Below, in pieces: positions 33,101 through 41,542 of a DNA stretch of 41,542 bases; position 1 is the stretch's first letter, and every line of letters starts with the position of its first letter. The stretch lies in contig CAJJYZ010000019.1 of assembly GCA_905197485.1 (NCBI GenBank), positions 1 to 41,542 of the forward strand. Reading direction: 5' to 3'. Source of the DNA: an uncultured Lachnospiraceae bacterium. Lineage in GTDB: Bacteria > Bacillota > Clostridia > Lachnospirales > Lachnospiraceae. A program made the position numbers and the translations under genes. Under the pieces are notes generated by a model. It saw nothing but the letters and a program-made list of their open reading frames with translations, searched no databases and was not told where the DNA came from.

Positions 33101-33137
33101 AGAAACTTCGAGAATAACATCTCGAGGTTTCTTTTTT
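33101..33137 (+). terminator. intrinsic terminator before the importer operon
   Basis: AGAAACTTCGAGA (33101-33113) pairs with 33120-33132 (one G-T pair, 6-base loop), followed by a T run to 33137. The 140 bases after it up to 33279 are very AT-rich; I see only weak promoter-like boxes there (TTTACA at 33214-33219). Confidence 0.88.
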
Positions 33138-33279
33138 ACTGTATTTTTCTAAAAACAATTTACTGAATATTAACATAATTTAACTGAGGCTTAACGAAAA
33201 TAAAAAGAAATATTTTACACAATACTTTTAAAATATCAAATATGGAAATTCTTCAAAAGAAATACAAAAGGAGGAACAT

Positions 33280-33984
33280 ATGAAATATAAATATTTATGG
33301 TTTGATTTAGGAATGACATTAGTGGAAACGTCTAGAAGTATATATTATCAAAATGTTTTGCAAAAATTTGAAATTGCAAAAACAGAAGAAGAAATTAAAA
33401 AAGCATATCATATTACCGACAAAATTTTTATGAGAGAATATCCGCATGTTATTAGCCAAAAGTCAGAAGAATTTCTTCCATGGTATTTAGGGGTGCTCAA
33501 CTATAAACTTGGCGTACAATTGAATATTTTCGACTGTTATGATCTATTAAAAGAACAGAAGAGAATCGAAGAGGAGCCATGGCATTGCATTCCGCATGTA
33601 AAAGAAACTTTGGATCTTCTTAAGCAAAAAGGATTTCATCTAGGGCTAATCAGTAATTGGGATTCTACTTGTAGAAAAGTATTAAAAGATAATGGATTAG
33701 ATCAATGGTTAGAAAGAATCATAATCTCTTCTGAAGTTGGAATAGAAAAACCTGATTCGAGAATTTTCACATCTGCACTGCAATGCTCAGGGGCAACAAG
33801 TGATTGTTCGTTATACATCGGAGACAATTATTATGATGATGTAATTGGAGCTTCTAAAGTAGGGATGGATAGTGTTCTTGTAAATCCATATGGCAGTCTC
33901 GGAATAGAAGAAATTAAAGGTGTAAAAATAATTCCTGATATTTCCAAACTTCAAGAATTATTAGAGAGTGGAGAAAACTCATGA
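33280..33984 (+). CDS. HAD-IA family hydrolase
   Basis: This 234-residue protein has motif I WFDLGMTLVE with nucleophile Asp9; the second Asp of the usual DxD is Gly11, a variant known among HAD proteins. Motif II is LISNWDS, motif III EVGIEKPDSRIF, and motif IV IGDNYYDDVIGASKVGM. It is the first gene of an AT-rich operon and overlaps the MBL-fold gene by 4 bases. AAAGGAGG precedes the ATG. It may process what the importer brings in; the substrate is unknown. Its DNA contains GATC sites, unlike the first 33 kb. Confidence 0.85.
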   Translation: MKYKYLWFDLGMTLVETSRSIYYQNVLQKFEIAKTEEEIKKAYHITDKIFMREYPHVISQKSEEFLPWYLGVLNYKLGVQLNIFDCYDLLKEQKRIEEEPWHCIPHVKETLDLLKQKGFHLGLISNWDSTCRKVLKDNGLDQWLERIIISSEVGIEKPDSRIFTSALQCSGATSDCSLYIGDNYYDDVIGASKVGMDSVLVNPYGSLGIEEIKGVKIIPDISKLQELLESGENS

Positions 33985-34721
33985 AAATCACAATCATCGG
34001 GTGTCGAGGAGCTTATCCGGAACAGAATCAAGCAACTTCAGGATATTTAATAGAAACTTCTAAAACAAAAGTATTATTAGATTGTGGAAGTGGCGTGTTA
34101 TCAAAAGTTCAAAAATATATATTGTTAGAAAATTTAGATGGAGTTATTTTTTCGCATTATCATTTTGATCATTGTGCTGATTTAGGTTGTTTACAATATG
34201 CAACAATGATTTTAATGCAGCTTGGAAACCGTTTAAAACCTTTAGTTTTATATGGCCCAGGGAAAGAAGAGCAACTAACTTATGGAGAATATTGTATTGG
34301 AAAAAGCTATTTGCATACGAAGCATTTTCAAATAGGTGATTTGATTTTTACAAATCAAAAAAATGTGCATGATGTGCCGTCATATGCGTTACGAGTAGAA
34401 GATTTTTATAGGAATAGCATCGTCTATTCAGGTGATACAGGATTCTATACAGAATTAGCAAAGATTGCTCAAAACGCAGATTTGTTTTTGTGTGAAAGTT
34501 CTTTGTATCAAGAACAAAAGGGAAAAATTGAGGGACATTTATGCTCAACAGAAGCCGGAAAGCTTGCAGAACAAGCTCAAGTAAAGCAGCTTTGTCTTAC
34601 ACATTTTCCACATTATGGGAAAATAGAACAGCTTCTGAACGAGGCAAAACAAGAATATACAGGAAAAATTGTATGTGCAGAAGAAGATTTAGTATTTCAA
34701 TTTGAAATTAAGGAGGAATAA
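33981..34721 (+). CDS. MBL-fold metallohydrolase (RNase Z/PhnP-like shape)
   Basis: This 246-residue protein has the metallo-beta-lactamase motif HYHFDH (59-64), LLDCGSGVL (32-40), VYSGDTGFY with the bridging Asp, and LTHFPHYG near the end. It starts MKITIIGCRGAYP, like RNase Z, PhnP and related small-molecule phosphodiesterases; it lacks the RNase Z exosite arm as far as I can see. The 4-base overlap with the HAD gene and the 1-base gap to the binding-protein gene make it part of one operon. The substrate is unknown; an organophosphate ester would suit its neighbours. Confidence 0.82.
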   Translation: MKITIIGCRGAYPEQNQATSGYLIETSKTKVLLDCGSGVLSKVQKYILLENLDGVIFSHYHFDHCADLGCLQYATMILMQLGNRLKPLVLYGPGKEEQLTYGEYCIGKSYLHTKHFQIGDLIFTNQKNVHDVPSYALRVEDFYRNSIVYSGDTGFYTELAKIAQNADLFLCESSLYQEQKGKIEGHLCSTEAGKLAEQAQVKQLCLTHFPHYGKIEQLLNEAKQEYTGKIVCAEEDLVFQFEIKEE

Positions 34722-34722
34722 A

Positions 34723-36258
34723 ATGAAATCAAAACAATTTTCTAGAATTTTAGCAGTAACTATGGCAGGAATAATTACGATATCAGCTGTTGGGTGTTCT
34801 TCCCAAGGAAATAACACAAACTCAGATAAAAAAAAGGAAAAAGAATCTATAGTAAAAATGGCAGTAAGTTCTGAACCAGATAATTTAAATCCTATGATGT
34901 CTTCTGCAACAGATACGCAGGCAATGATGATGAATGTGTATGAAGGTCTTTTAACCTTTGATAAAAATGGAAATTTTCTCCCGGCACTTGCGGAAAGTTA
35001 TGATATTAAAGATGGCGGAAAAACATATGATTTTAAATTGAAAAAAGATATTGAATTTCACAATGGAGATAAATTTGATTCCGGCGATGTGAAATATACA
35101 TATGAAACTTTAGCTGGTTTAAATGGAAAAGAACCTTTGAATGAGACTTTAGCAAATGAATTGATTGCTGTAGAAACGCCAGATAAGAATCATGTTCAAT
35201 TAAAATTGAATCAGGTAGATGCGGGATTCTTATCAAAATGTACAATTTCTATTCAAGATGAAGAATATACAAATGACAGTGAAAAACCAATTGGAACAGG
35301 TCCATATAAATTCAAAGAATATGTACAAGGACAGAAGTTAATTTTAGAAAAGAATAAAAATTATAAAACATTAAAAGAAAGGACACCAGAAATCGATCGA
35401 GTAGAGTTCAAAATTATGACGGATAGCAATGCTGTATTAATGGCTTTACAATCTGGTGATTTAGATATCGCTTCTGTAGAGCCAAGAAACATGAAGTCTT
35501 TAGAGAGTGATTTTAATTCTATAGAAGGGCCACAGAATATGGTACAAATTTTCGCGTTAAATAACAGCATTGAACCTTTCAATAAATTAGAAGTTCGTCA
35601 AGCCATTAATTATGCGGTAAATAAAAAAGAAATTATTGATACAGTTATGCAAGGACATGGAACACAGTTGGAAAGTTTCTTAAGTCCAAGTATGAAAAAT
35701 TATTATAATGATGATATTAAAAGTTACAATACCAATATTGAAAAAGCCAAAGAACTTCTTGCAAAAGCAGGCTATCCAAATGGATTCCAGATGACGATTA
35801 CCGTGCCGTCCAATTATCAAGCACATGTAGATACAGCACAAATGTTAAAAGATCAACTTGCAAAAGTTGGAATTAAAGTTGATATTCAATTGATTGAATG
35901 GGCACAATGGTTAGATACTGTATATTCAAAAGCAGAATATGAGGCTACCGTAATCGGACATAGTGGGAAATTAGATCCACAAGACTTTTTGAACAGATTT
36001 ACAACAACGTACGCAAAGAATTATTTTAAATACTCTAACCCAGAATACGATCAAAAAATTATAGAAGCAGCGTCCATCACAAATGAAACAAACCGTGCTG
36101 AAATTTACAAAGAATGTCAACAAATGCTTGCAGATGATGCAGCGAGTGTCTTTATTCAAGATCCAAGTATTCATTATGCTGTTAGAAAAAATATTGAAGG
36201 AATGCAGATCTATCCGGTTACTTTCTTTGATATGGGAAGTTTAAGAATTACAGAATAG
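34723..36258 (+). CDS. ABC transporter substrate-binding lipoprotein (Dpp/Opp type)
   Basis: Start 34723 (511 residues) follows AAGGAGG at 34710-34716. The signal peptide ends in a lipobox with Cys25 (SAVGCSS), so the protein is lipid-anchored outside the membrane. Family 5 binding-protein features include SEPDNLNPMMSSATDTQAMM, NVYEGLLTFD, LKKDIEFHNGDKFDSGDVKYTYE and IGTGPYKFKEY. This family binds peptides, nickel, sugars or other small solutes, so the ligand cannot be fixed. The phosphatase-like neighbours suggest a phosphorylated or ester-linked ligand, which is inference. Confidence 0.9.
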   Translation: MKSKQFSRILAVTMAGIITISAVGCSSQGNNTNSDKKKEKESIVKMAVSSEPDNLNPMMSSATDTQAMMMNVYEGLLTFDKNGNFLPALAESYDIKDGGKTYDFKLKKDIEFHNGDKFDSGDVKYTYETLAGLNGKEPLNETLANELIAVETPDKNHVQLKLNQVDAGFLSKCTISIQDEEYTNDSEKPIGTGPYKFKEYVQGQKLILEKNKNYKTLKERTPEIDRVEFKIMTDSNAVLMALQSGDLDIASVEPRNMKSLESDFNSIEGPQNMVQIFALNNSIEPFNKLEVRQAINYAVNKKEIIDTVMQGHGTQLESFLSPSMKNYYNDDIKSYNTNIEKAKELLAKAGYPNGFQMTITVPSNYQAHVDTAQMLKDQLAKVGIKVDIQLIEWAQWLDTVYSKAEYEATVIGHSGKLDPQDFLNRFTTTYAKNYFKYSNPEYDQKIIEAASITNETNRAEIYKECQQMLADDAASVFIQDPSIHYAVRKNIEGMQIYPVTFFDMGSLRITE

Positions 36259-36274
36259 ATAGGAGGAAGCAATC

Positions 36275-37219
36275 GTGAGATATGCAATAAGAAAAGCTGG
36301 TTCCTTTGTAATAACACTAATCTTAGTATCAATATTGACTTTTGGAATATTTCAAATTCTTCCGGGTAATCCCGTAGATATTATTCTGGGAGTAGATGCC
36401 GATCCTATGCAGGCCGCAGCTTTAACAAAAGAATTAGGATTAGATGAACCAGTAGTGAATCGCTATATAAACTGGATGAAGGGTGCGATTATAGGTGACT
36501 TAGGAGAATCCATTCGGTATCAAGTACCAGTAGGTGAGCTTTTAAAAAGCAGCCTACCGGTTACTGTATCCTTGTCAGTATTATCCATTCTTTTCACAAT
36601 TATTTTTTCTGTTCCTATTGCCATATTTTTAGCAAGTCATTATCAGAAAAATTCAGCAATGGCAATGTCGGCTATTACACAATTAGGAGTCGCAATTCCT
36701 TCCTTTTGGATAGGAATTCTATTCATTTTAATTTTTGCAGTAAAATTGCATATTCTTCCGTCTGGTGATTACGTACCATTTTCAGAGAATCCAACAGAAT
36801 GGCTGAAGGCACTAATTCTCCCATCATGCTCTATTGCAGTAGGAACAACAGCTACAATCATTCGTTATTTAAAGAATACGATTTTAGATCAAATGCAATT
36901 TGACTATGTTAGAACAGCAATCAGTAAAGGATTAGAGAAAAAACAAGTATTATTTCACCATGTTTTGAAAAATGCACTATTGCCATCCATTACTATTTTG
37001 GGGATGATGATTGTTGATGTTCTTGGAGGAAGCGTTATTATAGAAAATGTATTTAATCTTCCCGGAATTGGAAATTTGTTGACTTCTGGAGTGGGAAATC
37101 GAGATTTTCCATTGGTACAAGGAATTGTGTTTTACCTTGCAATCACAGTTTTGGTAATTAATTTATTCGTAGATTTACTTTATATGGTAATTGATCCGAG
37201 AATTCGAGTAAGTAGGTGA
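36275..37219 (+). CDS. ABC transporter permease (DppB/OppB type)
   Basis: This 314-residue permease has a first helix at about 9-29, ILPGNPVDIILG after it, and the EAA-like loop GLEKKQVLFHHVLKNALLPS that contacts the ATPases. Translation starts at GTG 36275 after AGGAGGA. It pairs with the permease encoded 7 bases downstream. Confidence 0.93.
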   Translation: MRYAIRKAGSFVITLILVSILTFGIFQILPGNPVDIILGVDADPMQAAALTKELGLDEPVVNRYINWMKGAIIGDLGESIRYQVPVGELLKSSLPVTVSLSVLSILFTIIFSVPIAIFLASHYQKNSAMAMSAITQLGVAIPSFWIGILFILIFAVKLHILPSGDYVPFSENPTEWLKALILPSCSIAVGTTATIIRYLKNTILDQMQFDYVRTAISKGLEKKQVLFHHVLKNALLPSITILGMMIVDVLGGSVIIENVFNLPGIGNLLTSGVGNRDFPLVQGIVFYLAITVLVINLFVDLLYMVIDPRIRVSR

Positions 37220-37226
37220 TAAGGAA

Positions 37227-38042
37227 ATGAAAAAATATTTTAAAAATAAAAATTTTTGTATAGGTTTTATACTGGTAGCCTTCCTATTCCTATTGATGCT
37301 TGTTAGTTTGTTTTACACCCCATATCCACCAGATAAAATGGACACAACGCACGTGTTTGAAGGGATATCTTCTAAACATTTACTCGGGACCGACAATTTT
37401 GGAAGGGATATTTTAAGCAGACTAATGGTTGGCTCTCAAACTGCATTTTTCGTAGGAATCGGAACCGTTGTAATTGGCTTGTCAATAGGTCTTGTGTTGG
37501 GGGCGATAGCAGGGTACTTTGGTGGCTGGTTAGATGAAATCGTAATGAGATTAATGGATGCTAAAATGACATTTCCAGGAATTATTCTTGCTTTGGTATT
37601 GATTACTGTCTTTGGAAGCGGTGCTTTACATACAACAGTTGCGCTTGGTATTATGTCTATTCCAAAATTTTGTCGTGTGAGTAGAAGTGGATTTATACAG
37701 ATGAAACAATTAGAATATGTAAAAGCTGCAAAAGCAAGAGGTTCTTCTGATATTCGTATTATGACATTACATATTTTACCGAATATTATGTCATCTTTAA
37801 TTGTAACAACTGTACTAGGATTTTCTGGAGCAGTTCTTTCGGAAGCTGGACTGAGTTATCTTGGTTTAGGAATTCAACCACCTGCTGCAAGTTGGGGGAA
37901 AATGTTATATGAAGCGCAAGCCTATATGATGACTAACCCATTATATGCAGTGATACCGGGGGTTATGATTACTTTAATGGTATTAGGCTTTAATCTGTTA
38001 GGTGATGGATTACGAGATTTAACAGATCACCAAAAAAATTAA
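37227..38042 (+). CDS. ABC transporter permease (DppC/OppC type)
   Basis: This 271-residue permease shows HLLGTDNFGRDILSRLMVGSQ at about 51-71, the hallmark of DppC/OppC proteins, then five or six membrane helices and the coupling loop KAAKARGSSDIRIMTLHILPN. It forms the channel with the preceding permease. Confidence 0.93.
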   Translation: MKKYFKNKNFCIGFILVAFLFLLMLVSLFYTPYPPDKMDTTHVFEGISSKHLLGTDNFGRDILSRLMVGSQTAFFVGIGTVVIGLSIGLVLGAIAGYFGGWLDEIVMRLMDAKMTFPGIILALVLITVFGSGALHTTVALGIMSIPKFCRVSRSGFIQMKQLEYVKAAKARGSSDIRIMTLHILPNIMSSLIVTTVLGFSGAVLSEAGLSYLGLGIQPPAASWGKMLYEAQAYMMTNPLYAVIPGVMITLMVLGFNLLGDGLRDLTDHQKN

Positions 38043-38091
38043 ATCAAAAGAAATCTTTCAATATTTATATATTTGTAAATAGGAGAAAACA

Positions 38092-39072
38092 ATGAGTGGA
38101 GAACAAAATAGATTGACAGTAAAAAATTTATCTGTGGAAATTCAAGTAGGAGCACAAAAATACCATGTATTGAAACAAATAGATTTTACAATCAAGGCAG
38201 GTGAGATATTGGGATTGGTAGGAGAATCTGGATGCGGGAAAAGTATGACATCTTTGGCAATTATGGGTCTTCTTCCTTCAATTGCCCACATTTTTGAAGG
38301 AGAAATTCAGTTAGATAACAAATCTTTGATACCATTGAAAGAAAAAGAAAAGTGTAGCATCCGAGGTTCGGAAATTGCCATGATTTTTCAAGAACCTATG
38401 AGTGCATTAAATCCATTAATTTCCGTAGGGCATCAAATAGAAGAGGGGTATCGTATTCATCATAAAAATGTTTCTGCAGAAGAATCAAAAAAAGTAACAT
38501 TGGATATGATGAAAAAAGTAGGCCTTTCTGATGCAGAACGCTTATATAAAGAGTATCCTCATCAACTATCAGGTGGTATGAAACAAAGAGTTGTGATTGC
38601 TATGGCAATTATCAACCATCCGAAATTGTTGATTGCAGATGAGCCGACTACTGCATTGGATGTAACAATTCAAGCACAGATTTTAGAACTCTTAAAAGAA
38701 TTAAATCAAGAATATGGATGTTCTATTTTATTTATTTCCCATGATTTAGGAGTAGTTCGTTCTATTTGTGATCGAATTGCAGTTATGTATGCAGGACAAA
38801 TTGTTGAGCAAGGAAAAACGGATGAAATACTACAAACTCCCTGGCATTGGTACACAAAAGGATTGCTTGCTTCTCTAGCAAAAGCTGATAGAAAAGGAAT
38901 AGAGCTATACAGTATCCCAGGATACGTTGAGCCATTAGAAAAACGGAAAGAAAATGAATGCCCTTTTGTAAAGCGATGTGTAAAAGCACAAAAAAAGTGT
39001 CATGAACAATGCCCTCAAATTCAAAGAAAAGGAAATAGAGAAATCAGATGTTTTTATGAAGGAGTTGAATGA
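38092..39072 (+). CDS. ABC transporter ATPase (DppD/OppD type)
   Basis: This 326-residue ATPase has Walker A GESGCGKS near 44-51, the signature LSGGMKQRVVIAMA, Walker B LLIADEPTTALD, and a C-terminal oligopeptide-type extension rich in Cys (CPFVKRCVKAQKKCHEQC). It is preceded by AGGAG. Its stop lies one base before the ATG of the second ATPase gene. Confidence 0.93.
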   Translation: MSGEQNRLTVKNLSVEIQVGAQKYHVLKQIDFTIKAGEILGLVGESGCGKSMTSLAIMGLLPSIAHIFEGEIQLDNKSLIPLKEKEKCSIRGSEIAMIFQEPMSALNPLISVGHQIEEGYRIHHKNVSAEESKKVTLDMMKKVGLSDAERLYKEYPHQLSGGMKQRVVIAMAIINHPKLLIADEPTTALDVTIQAQILELLKELNQEYGCSILFISHDLGVVRSICDRIAVMYAGQIVEQGKTDEILQTPWHWYTKGLLASLAKADRKGIELYSIPGYVEPLEKRKENECPFVKRCVKAQKKCHEQCPQIQRKGNREIRCFYEGVE

Positions 39073-39073
39073 C

Positions 39074-40051
39074 ATGGAAAATACACAAATATTAATAGAA
39101 ACAAAAAATCTTTCAAAGGATTATCCGGTAAAAACAAACAGTCTATTTTATACCGGACAGTATGTACATGCTGTAGACACATTAAACTTAAAAATTTCAA
39201 AAGGAATTACTTTCGGTTTAGTTGGAGAATCTGGATGTGGAAAATCTACTACAGGTCAGATGCTAGCTCAAATCATTCCTCCAACTAAAGGACAAGTCCT
39301 ATATCATGGAACAGATATTGCAAATATGAAAAAGTCCGATCAAAAAAAACTTAAAAAAAATATTCAAATAATATTTCAGGATCCATACGCATCCTTGAAT
39401 CCGCGTAAAAAAATTGGATGGACTTTAGAAGAACCTTTAATAAATTGTACAAAATTAAGCCGAGAGGAACGTCTCAAAAAAGTGGAAACAATTTTAAAAG
39501 AAGTGGGATTGGATAAAAGCTACAAAGAAAAATATCCAAACGAATTAAGCGGCGGACAACGTCAAAGAGTTAGCATTGCTGCCGCACTTATTCTAGAACC
39601 GGAATTTATCATTGCAGATGAAGCAGTATCGGCATTAGATGTATCTGTACAAGCTCAAATATTAAATCTTTTAAAAAGGTTACAAAAAGAACGAGAGCTT
39701 ACTTATTTATTTATTTCTCATGATTTGCATGTAGTTCAATATATGAGTGATGAAATTGGAGTGATGTATTTGGGACATTTAGTAGAAATTGGAAAATCAG
39801 AAGAAATATATCATCATCCAGCGCATCCTTATACTCAAGCATTACTATCTGCTGTGCCTCAAGTAGAAGGAGAAGTACAAAAACGAATTGTACTTACCGG
39901 TGAAGTACCGAATCCTATTCATATTCCAAAGGGATGTCCGTTTCATACAAGATGTAAAGAGGCAGAACTTTATTGTAAAGAAGAAATGCCTAAAATGAAA
40001 GAAATAGGAGAGGGACATTATATATATTGTCATAAAGGAGGAATGTATTAA
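39074..40051 (+). CDS. ABC transporter ATPase (DppF/OppF type)
   Basis: Start 39074 (325 residues) is chosen for AAGGAG at 39059-39064; longer readings run inside the previous gene. Walker A is GESGCGKSTTG, the signature LSGGQRQRVSIAAAL, Walker B IIADEAVSALD, and the C-terminal CPFHTRCKEAELYCKEEMP fits OppF proteins. It completes a five-gene importer. Its TAA directly precedes the phosphoesterase ATG. Confidence 0.93.
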   Translation: MENTQILIETKNLSKDYPVKTNSLFYTGQYVHAVDTLNLKISKGITFGLVGESGCGKSTTGQMLAQIIPPTKGQVLYHGTDIANMKKSDQKKLKKNIQIIFQDPYASLNPRKKIGWTLEEPLINCTKLSREERLKKVETILKEVGLDKSYKEKYPNELSGGQRQRVSIAAALILEPEFIIADEAVSALDVSVQAQILNLLKRLQKERELTYLFISHDLHVVQYMSDEIGVMYLGHLVEIGKSEEIYHHPAHPYTQALLSAVPQVEGEVQKRIVLTGEVPNPIHIPKGCPFHTRCKEAELYCKEEMPKMKEIGEGHYIYCHKGGMY

Positions 40052-40852
40052 ATGAAATTAGGTGTGATATCAGATATTCATTTAGATATCAATGAACAAT
40101 ATCCAATTATAGAATTATTGAAAGAAGAAATCGAGAGAAGAGAATTAGAAGGAATTGTACTGGCTGGAGACATTGCAAATGGCCCGGAAAAAACGATTCC
40201 TTATCTGGAAAAGATGAGAAGTTGTTTTTCCGTTCCATTATGGTTTGTCCCTGGCAATCATGACATGTGGGATGTAAACAAAACTTTTGAAAATAGCTGG
40301 AAAATTTATTATGCTTATGAAAATGAAGAAGGATGTCTGTGTAATCATCCTGTAACTATAGGAAGCAGTGTTTTGATTGGAAATATTGGTTGGTACGATT
40401 ATTCTTTTGGAGAAACAAAATACACTTTTTCTGATTTTAAAAAGAAAACATATCATGATAGAATGTGGCAAGATAGTATTTATATGCATTGGGAAGAAGA
40501 AGATCAGGATTTAGCTGAAAATTTACGGACAGAATTAAAACATTTTATCACTGCTAATCAAGGCAAAAGAATCGTTTCCGTAACACATATGATTGGAATC
40601 CCTGAATTAAAAGTACCTTTGAGTCGAAAAGATTGGGATTATTTTAATGCATTTTTAGGGAGTAAGAAATTAGGCGAAATGTATGAAAAAGAAGGAGTGT
40701 CTACTGCAATCATGGGACATGTTCATTATCGTACTCGATTACAAAAAAATAATGTAGATTATGTGTGTGCGTGTTTAAATTATCATACGGAATGGGAGAC
40801 CAAAAATCCCCAAAAAGAAATTTCTCAAGCATTACAAGAAATTATCTTATAA
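40052..40852 (+). CDS. calcineurin-like metallophosphoesterase
   Basis: This 266-residue protein has the full set of two-metal phosphoesterase motifs: SDIHLD (Asp8, His10), AGDIANG (Asp40), PGNHDMWD (Asn69, His70, Asp71), VTHM and GHVHYRTR. The central WYDYSF segment suggests a small-molecule rather than nucleic-acid esterase, but the substrate is unknown. Its start follows the ATPase stop with no gap and uses AAAGGAGG inside that gene, so it belongs to the importer operon. A strong terminator follows. Confidence 0.88.
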   Translation: MKLGVISDIHLDINEQYPIIELLKEEIERRELEGIVLAGDIANGPEKTIPYLEKMRSCFSVPLWFVPGNHDMWDVNKTFENSWKIYYAYENEEGCLCNHPVTIGSSVLIGNIGWYDYSFGETKYTFSDFKKKTYHDRMWQDSIYMHWEEEDQDLAENLRTELKHFITANQGKRIVSVTHMIGIPELKVPLSRKDWDYFNAFLGSKKLGEMYEKEGVSTAIMGHVHYRTRLQKNNVDYVCACLNYHTEWETKNPQKEISQALQEIIL

Positions 40853-40891
40853 ATATATTAATTATTATGATAGTGCAATTGAATTATATGA

Positions 40892-40926
40892 AAAAAGCGG
40901 TTAATCTTATAAATTAATCGCTTTTT
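40892..40926. terminator. intrinsic terminator of the importer operon
   Basis: A 14-bp stem (40892-40905 with 40913-40926, one G-T pair, 7-base loop) ends in a T5 run, with a matching A run at the 5' side. It could work in both directions. Confidence 0.88.
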
Positions 40927-41023
40927 CCGTATAATTTAATAATTTTAATGATAAAGACATTGCTCTTAACGGAATTATAGTATAGTATAGAGATACGTTT
41001 ATAATTTGAAGGGATGGATGCAA

Positions 41024-41503
41024 ATGGCAATTACAGTAAAAGATGTGTTGGAGATTGCGCAATCAAAAGGATGCATTCTTGCAGCCGGAGGTGAAAGACT
41101 GAATAAAGTAGTACGTTATGTAGATTGTATGGAAATTCCCAATATGGAAGCATGGATGCGCCCTAATGTTCTTTATATTACAACCGGATATGCATATAGT
41201 GGAACAAAAGAAGAAATTTTATCATTGATTATAAGCTTGAATAATGCGAAGGCAGCCGCATTGGCAATAAAGTCTCGTTTTATCGTACAATATCTGGATG
41301 AAGTATTGGAACTTGCAAAGCAATATCAATTTCCGATTATTATTATGCCGGAAGAACTTGCCTTTATAGAATTAAATTATGCAATCATGGAGGCGCTTGT
41401 AAAATCACATAGTAATAATTCAGTAAAATCACACCTTGAAAAATATAACTTTCGGGAATTGAATCGAAAACTCTTTGTAGATTTTATTGGTGTTAGAATA
41501 TAA
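41024..41503 (+). CDS. PucR-type N-terminal sensory domain protein, short or truncated
   Basis: The 159-residue product matches the N-terminal ligand-sensing domain of PucR-type regulators: ITVKDVLEIAQSKGCILAAGGERLNK, then WMRPNVLYITTGYAYSGTKEEI and FPIIIMPEELAFIELNYAI. Full regulators continue for 250-400 more residues to a C-terminal helix-turn-helix; here the frame stops at TAA 41501-41503 after LNRKLFVDFIGVRI. It may be a stand-alone sensor or a truncated remnant; only 39 bases of window remain. ATG 41024 has AAGGGA 9 bases upstream. A TATAG triple repeat at 40976-40990 lies ahead and may include its -10 box. Confidence 0.65.
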   Translation: MAITVKDVLEIAQSKGCILAAGGERLNKVVRYVDCMEIPNMEAWMRPNVLYITTGYAYSGTKEEILSLIISLNNAKAAALAIKSRFIVQYLDEVLELAKQYQFPIIIMPEELAFIELNYAIMEALVKSHSNNSVKSHLEKYNFRELNRKLFVDFIGVRI

Positions 41504-41542
41504 ATAGTACAAGTCAAAATGAGAATTCCTTATAAGAAAAAT

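Noticed and set aside
33133..33279. Attachment site or inverted repeats at the left edge of the importer operon
   Set aside because: The region is AT-rich with repeated TTAAC words, but I found no matching sequence at the right edge (40853-41000) and no integrase or transposase gene.
40976..40991. TATAG triple repeat as a tandem repeat element
   Set aside because: Only about three 5-base units; more likely a -10 promoter region than a repeat of interest.

Overview
The window looks like chromosomal DNA of a spore-forming clostridial Firmicute, most likely Lachnospiraceae. This rests on gene order and content: yloU-fakA-recG, an alpha/beta-type small acid-soluble spore protein, rsmD-coaD with a YlbJ-like sporulation gene, recU, strong AGGAGG ribosome-binding sites, and a HisF-like/HisIE fusion of a type I associate with Lachnospiraceae. 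I cannot name the species. No rRNA, tRNA, CRISPR array or insertion sequence was seen.

Layout. 1-4.7 kb: envelope-stress protein (Asp23/Gls24), fatty-acid kinase FakA, RecG and a spore protein with its own candidate sigma-G promoter. 4.8-13.5 kb: an accessory locus. It holds a secreted ChaN/TIKI/EreA-like protein, a PF14907-type nucleotidyltransferase, a very short acidic peptide ORF, a small membrane-anchored acidic protein, a large secreted beta-rich protein, an HPr-kinase-like P-loop protein, a PqqD-like protein, an S24/S26-type peptidase and an ABC exporter. Kinase, nucleotidyltransferase, PqqD, peptidase and exporter together resemble the tailoring and export half of a ribosomal-peptide (RiPP) cluster, but without any lasso cyclase or known cyclising enzyme. 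13.5-18.6 kb: a complete glucose-type PTS operon (BglG/GlcT-type antiterminator, HPr, Enzyme I, IIA, IICB) behind a promoter and an RNA antiterminator (RAT) element. 18.6-33.1 kb: housekeeping genes (cutC, rsmD, coaD, ylbJ-like, pepD, M23 peptidase, rsmF-like, rsuA-like, ygiQ, rluA-like, recU, HisF-like/HisIE fusion). 33.28-40.85 kb: one AT-rich operon of a HAD hydrolase, an MBL-fold hydrolase, a complete Dpp/Opp-type ABC importer and a metallophosphoesterase. 41.0-41.5 kb: a PucR-type sensory domain that stops before any helix-turn-helix.

The two most unusual signals are these. (1) Reading by eye I found no GATC at all from 1 to about 33.5 kb or after 40.5 kb, but 18 GATC sites inside the 33.3-40.9 kb operon. 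This suggests extreme GATC avoidance in the host and recent acquisition of that operon. (2) The PqqD/kinase/nucleotidyltransferase/exporter locus has two candidate substrate peptides whose C-termini share an LDN...WG(D/E) acidic motif. Smaller oddities are an HPr with Arg at position 46, an ABC exporter with Arg for Gly in its Walker A motif, and a HisF-like/HisIE fusion with changed active-site residues in two domains.
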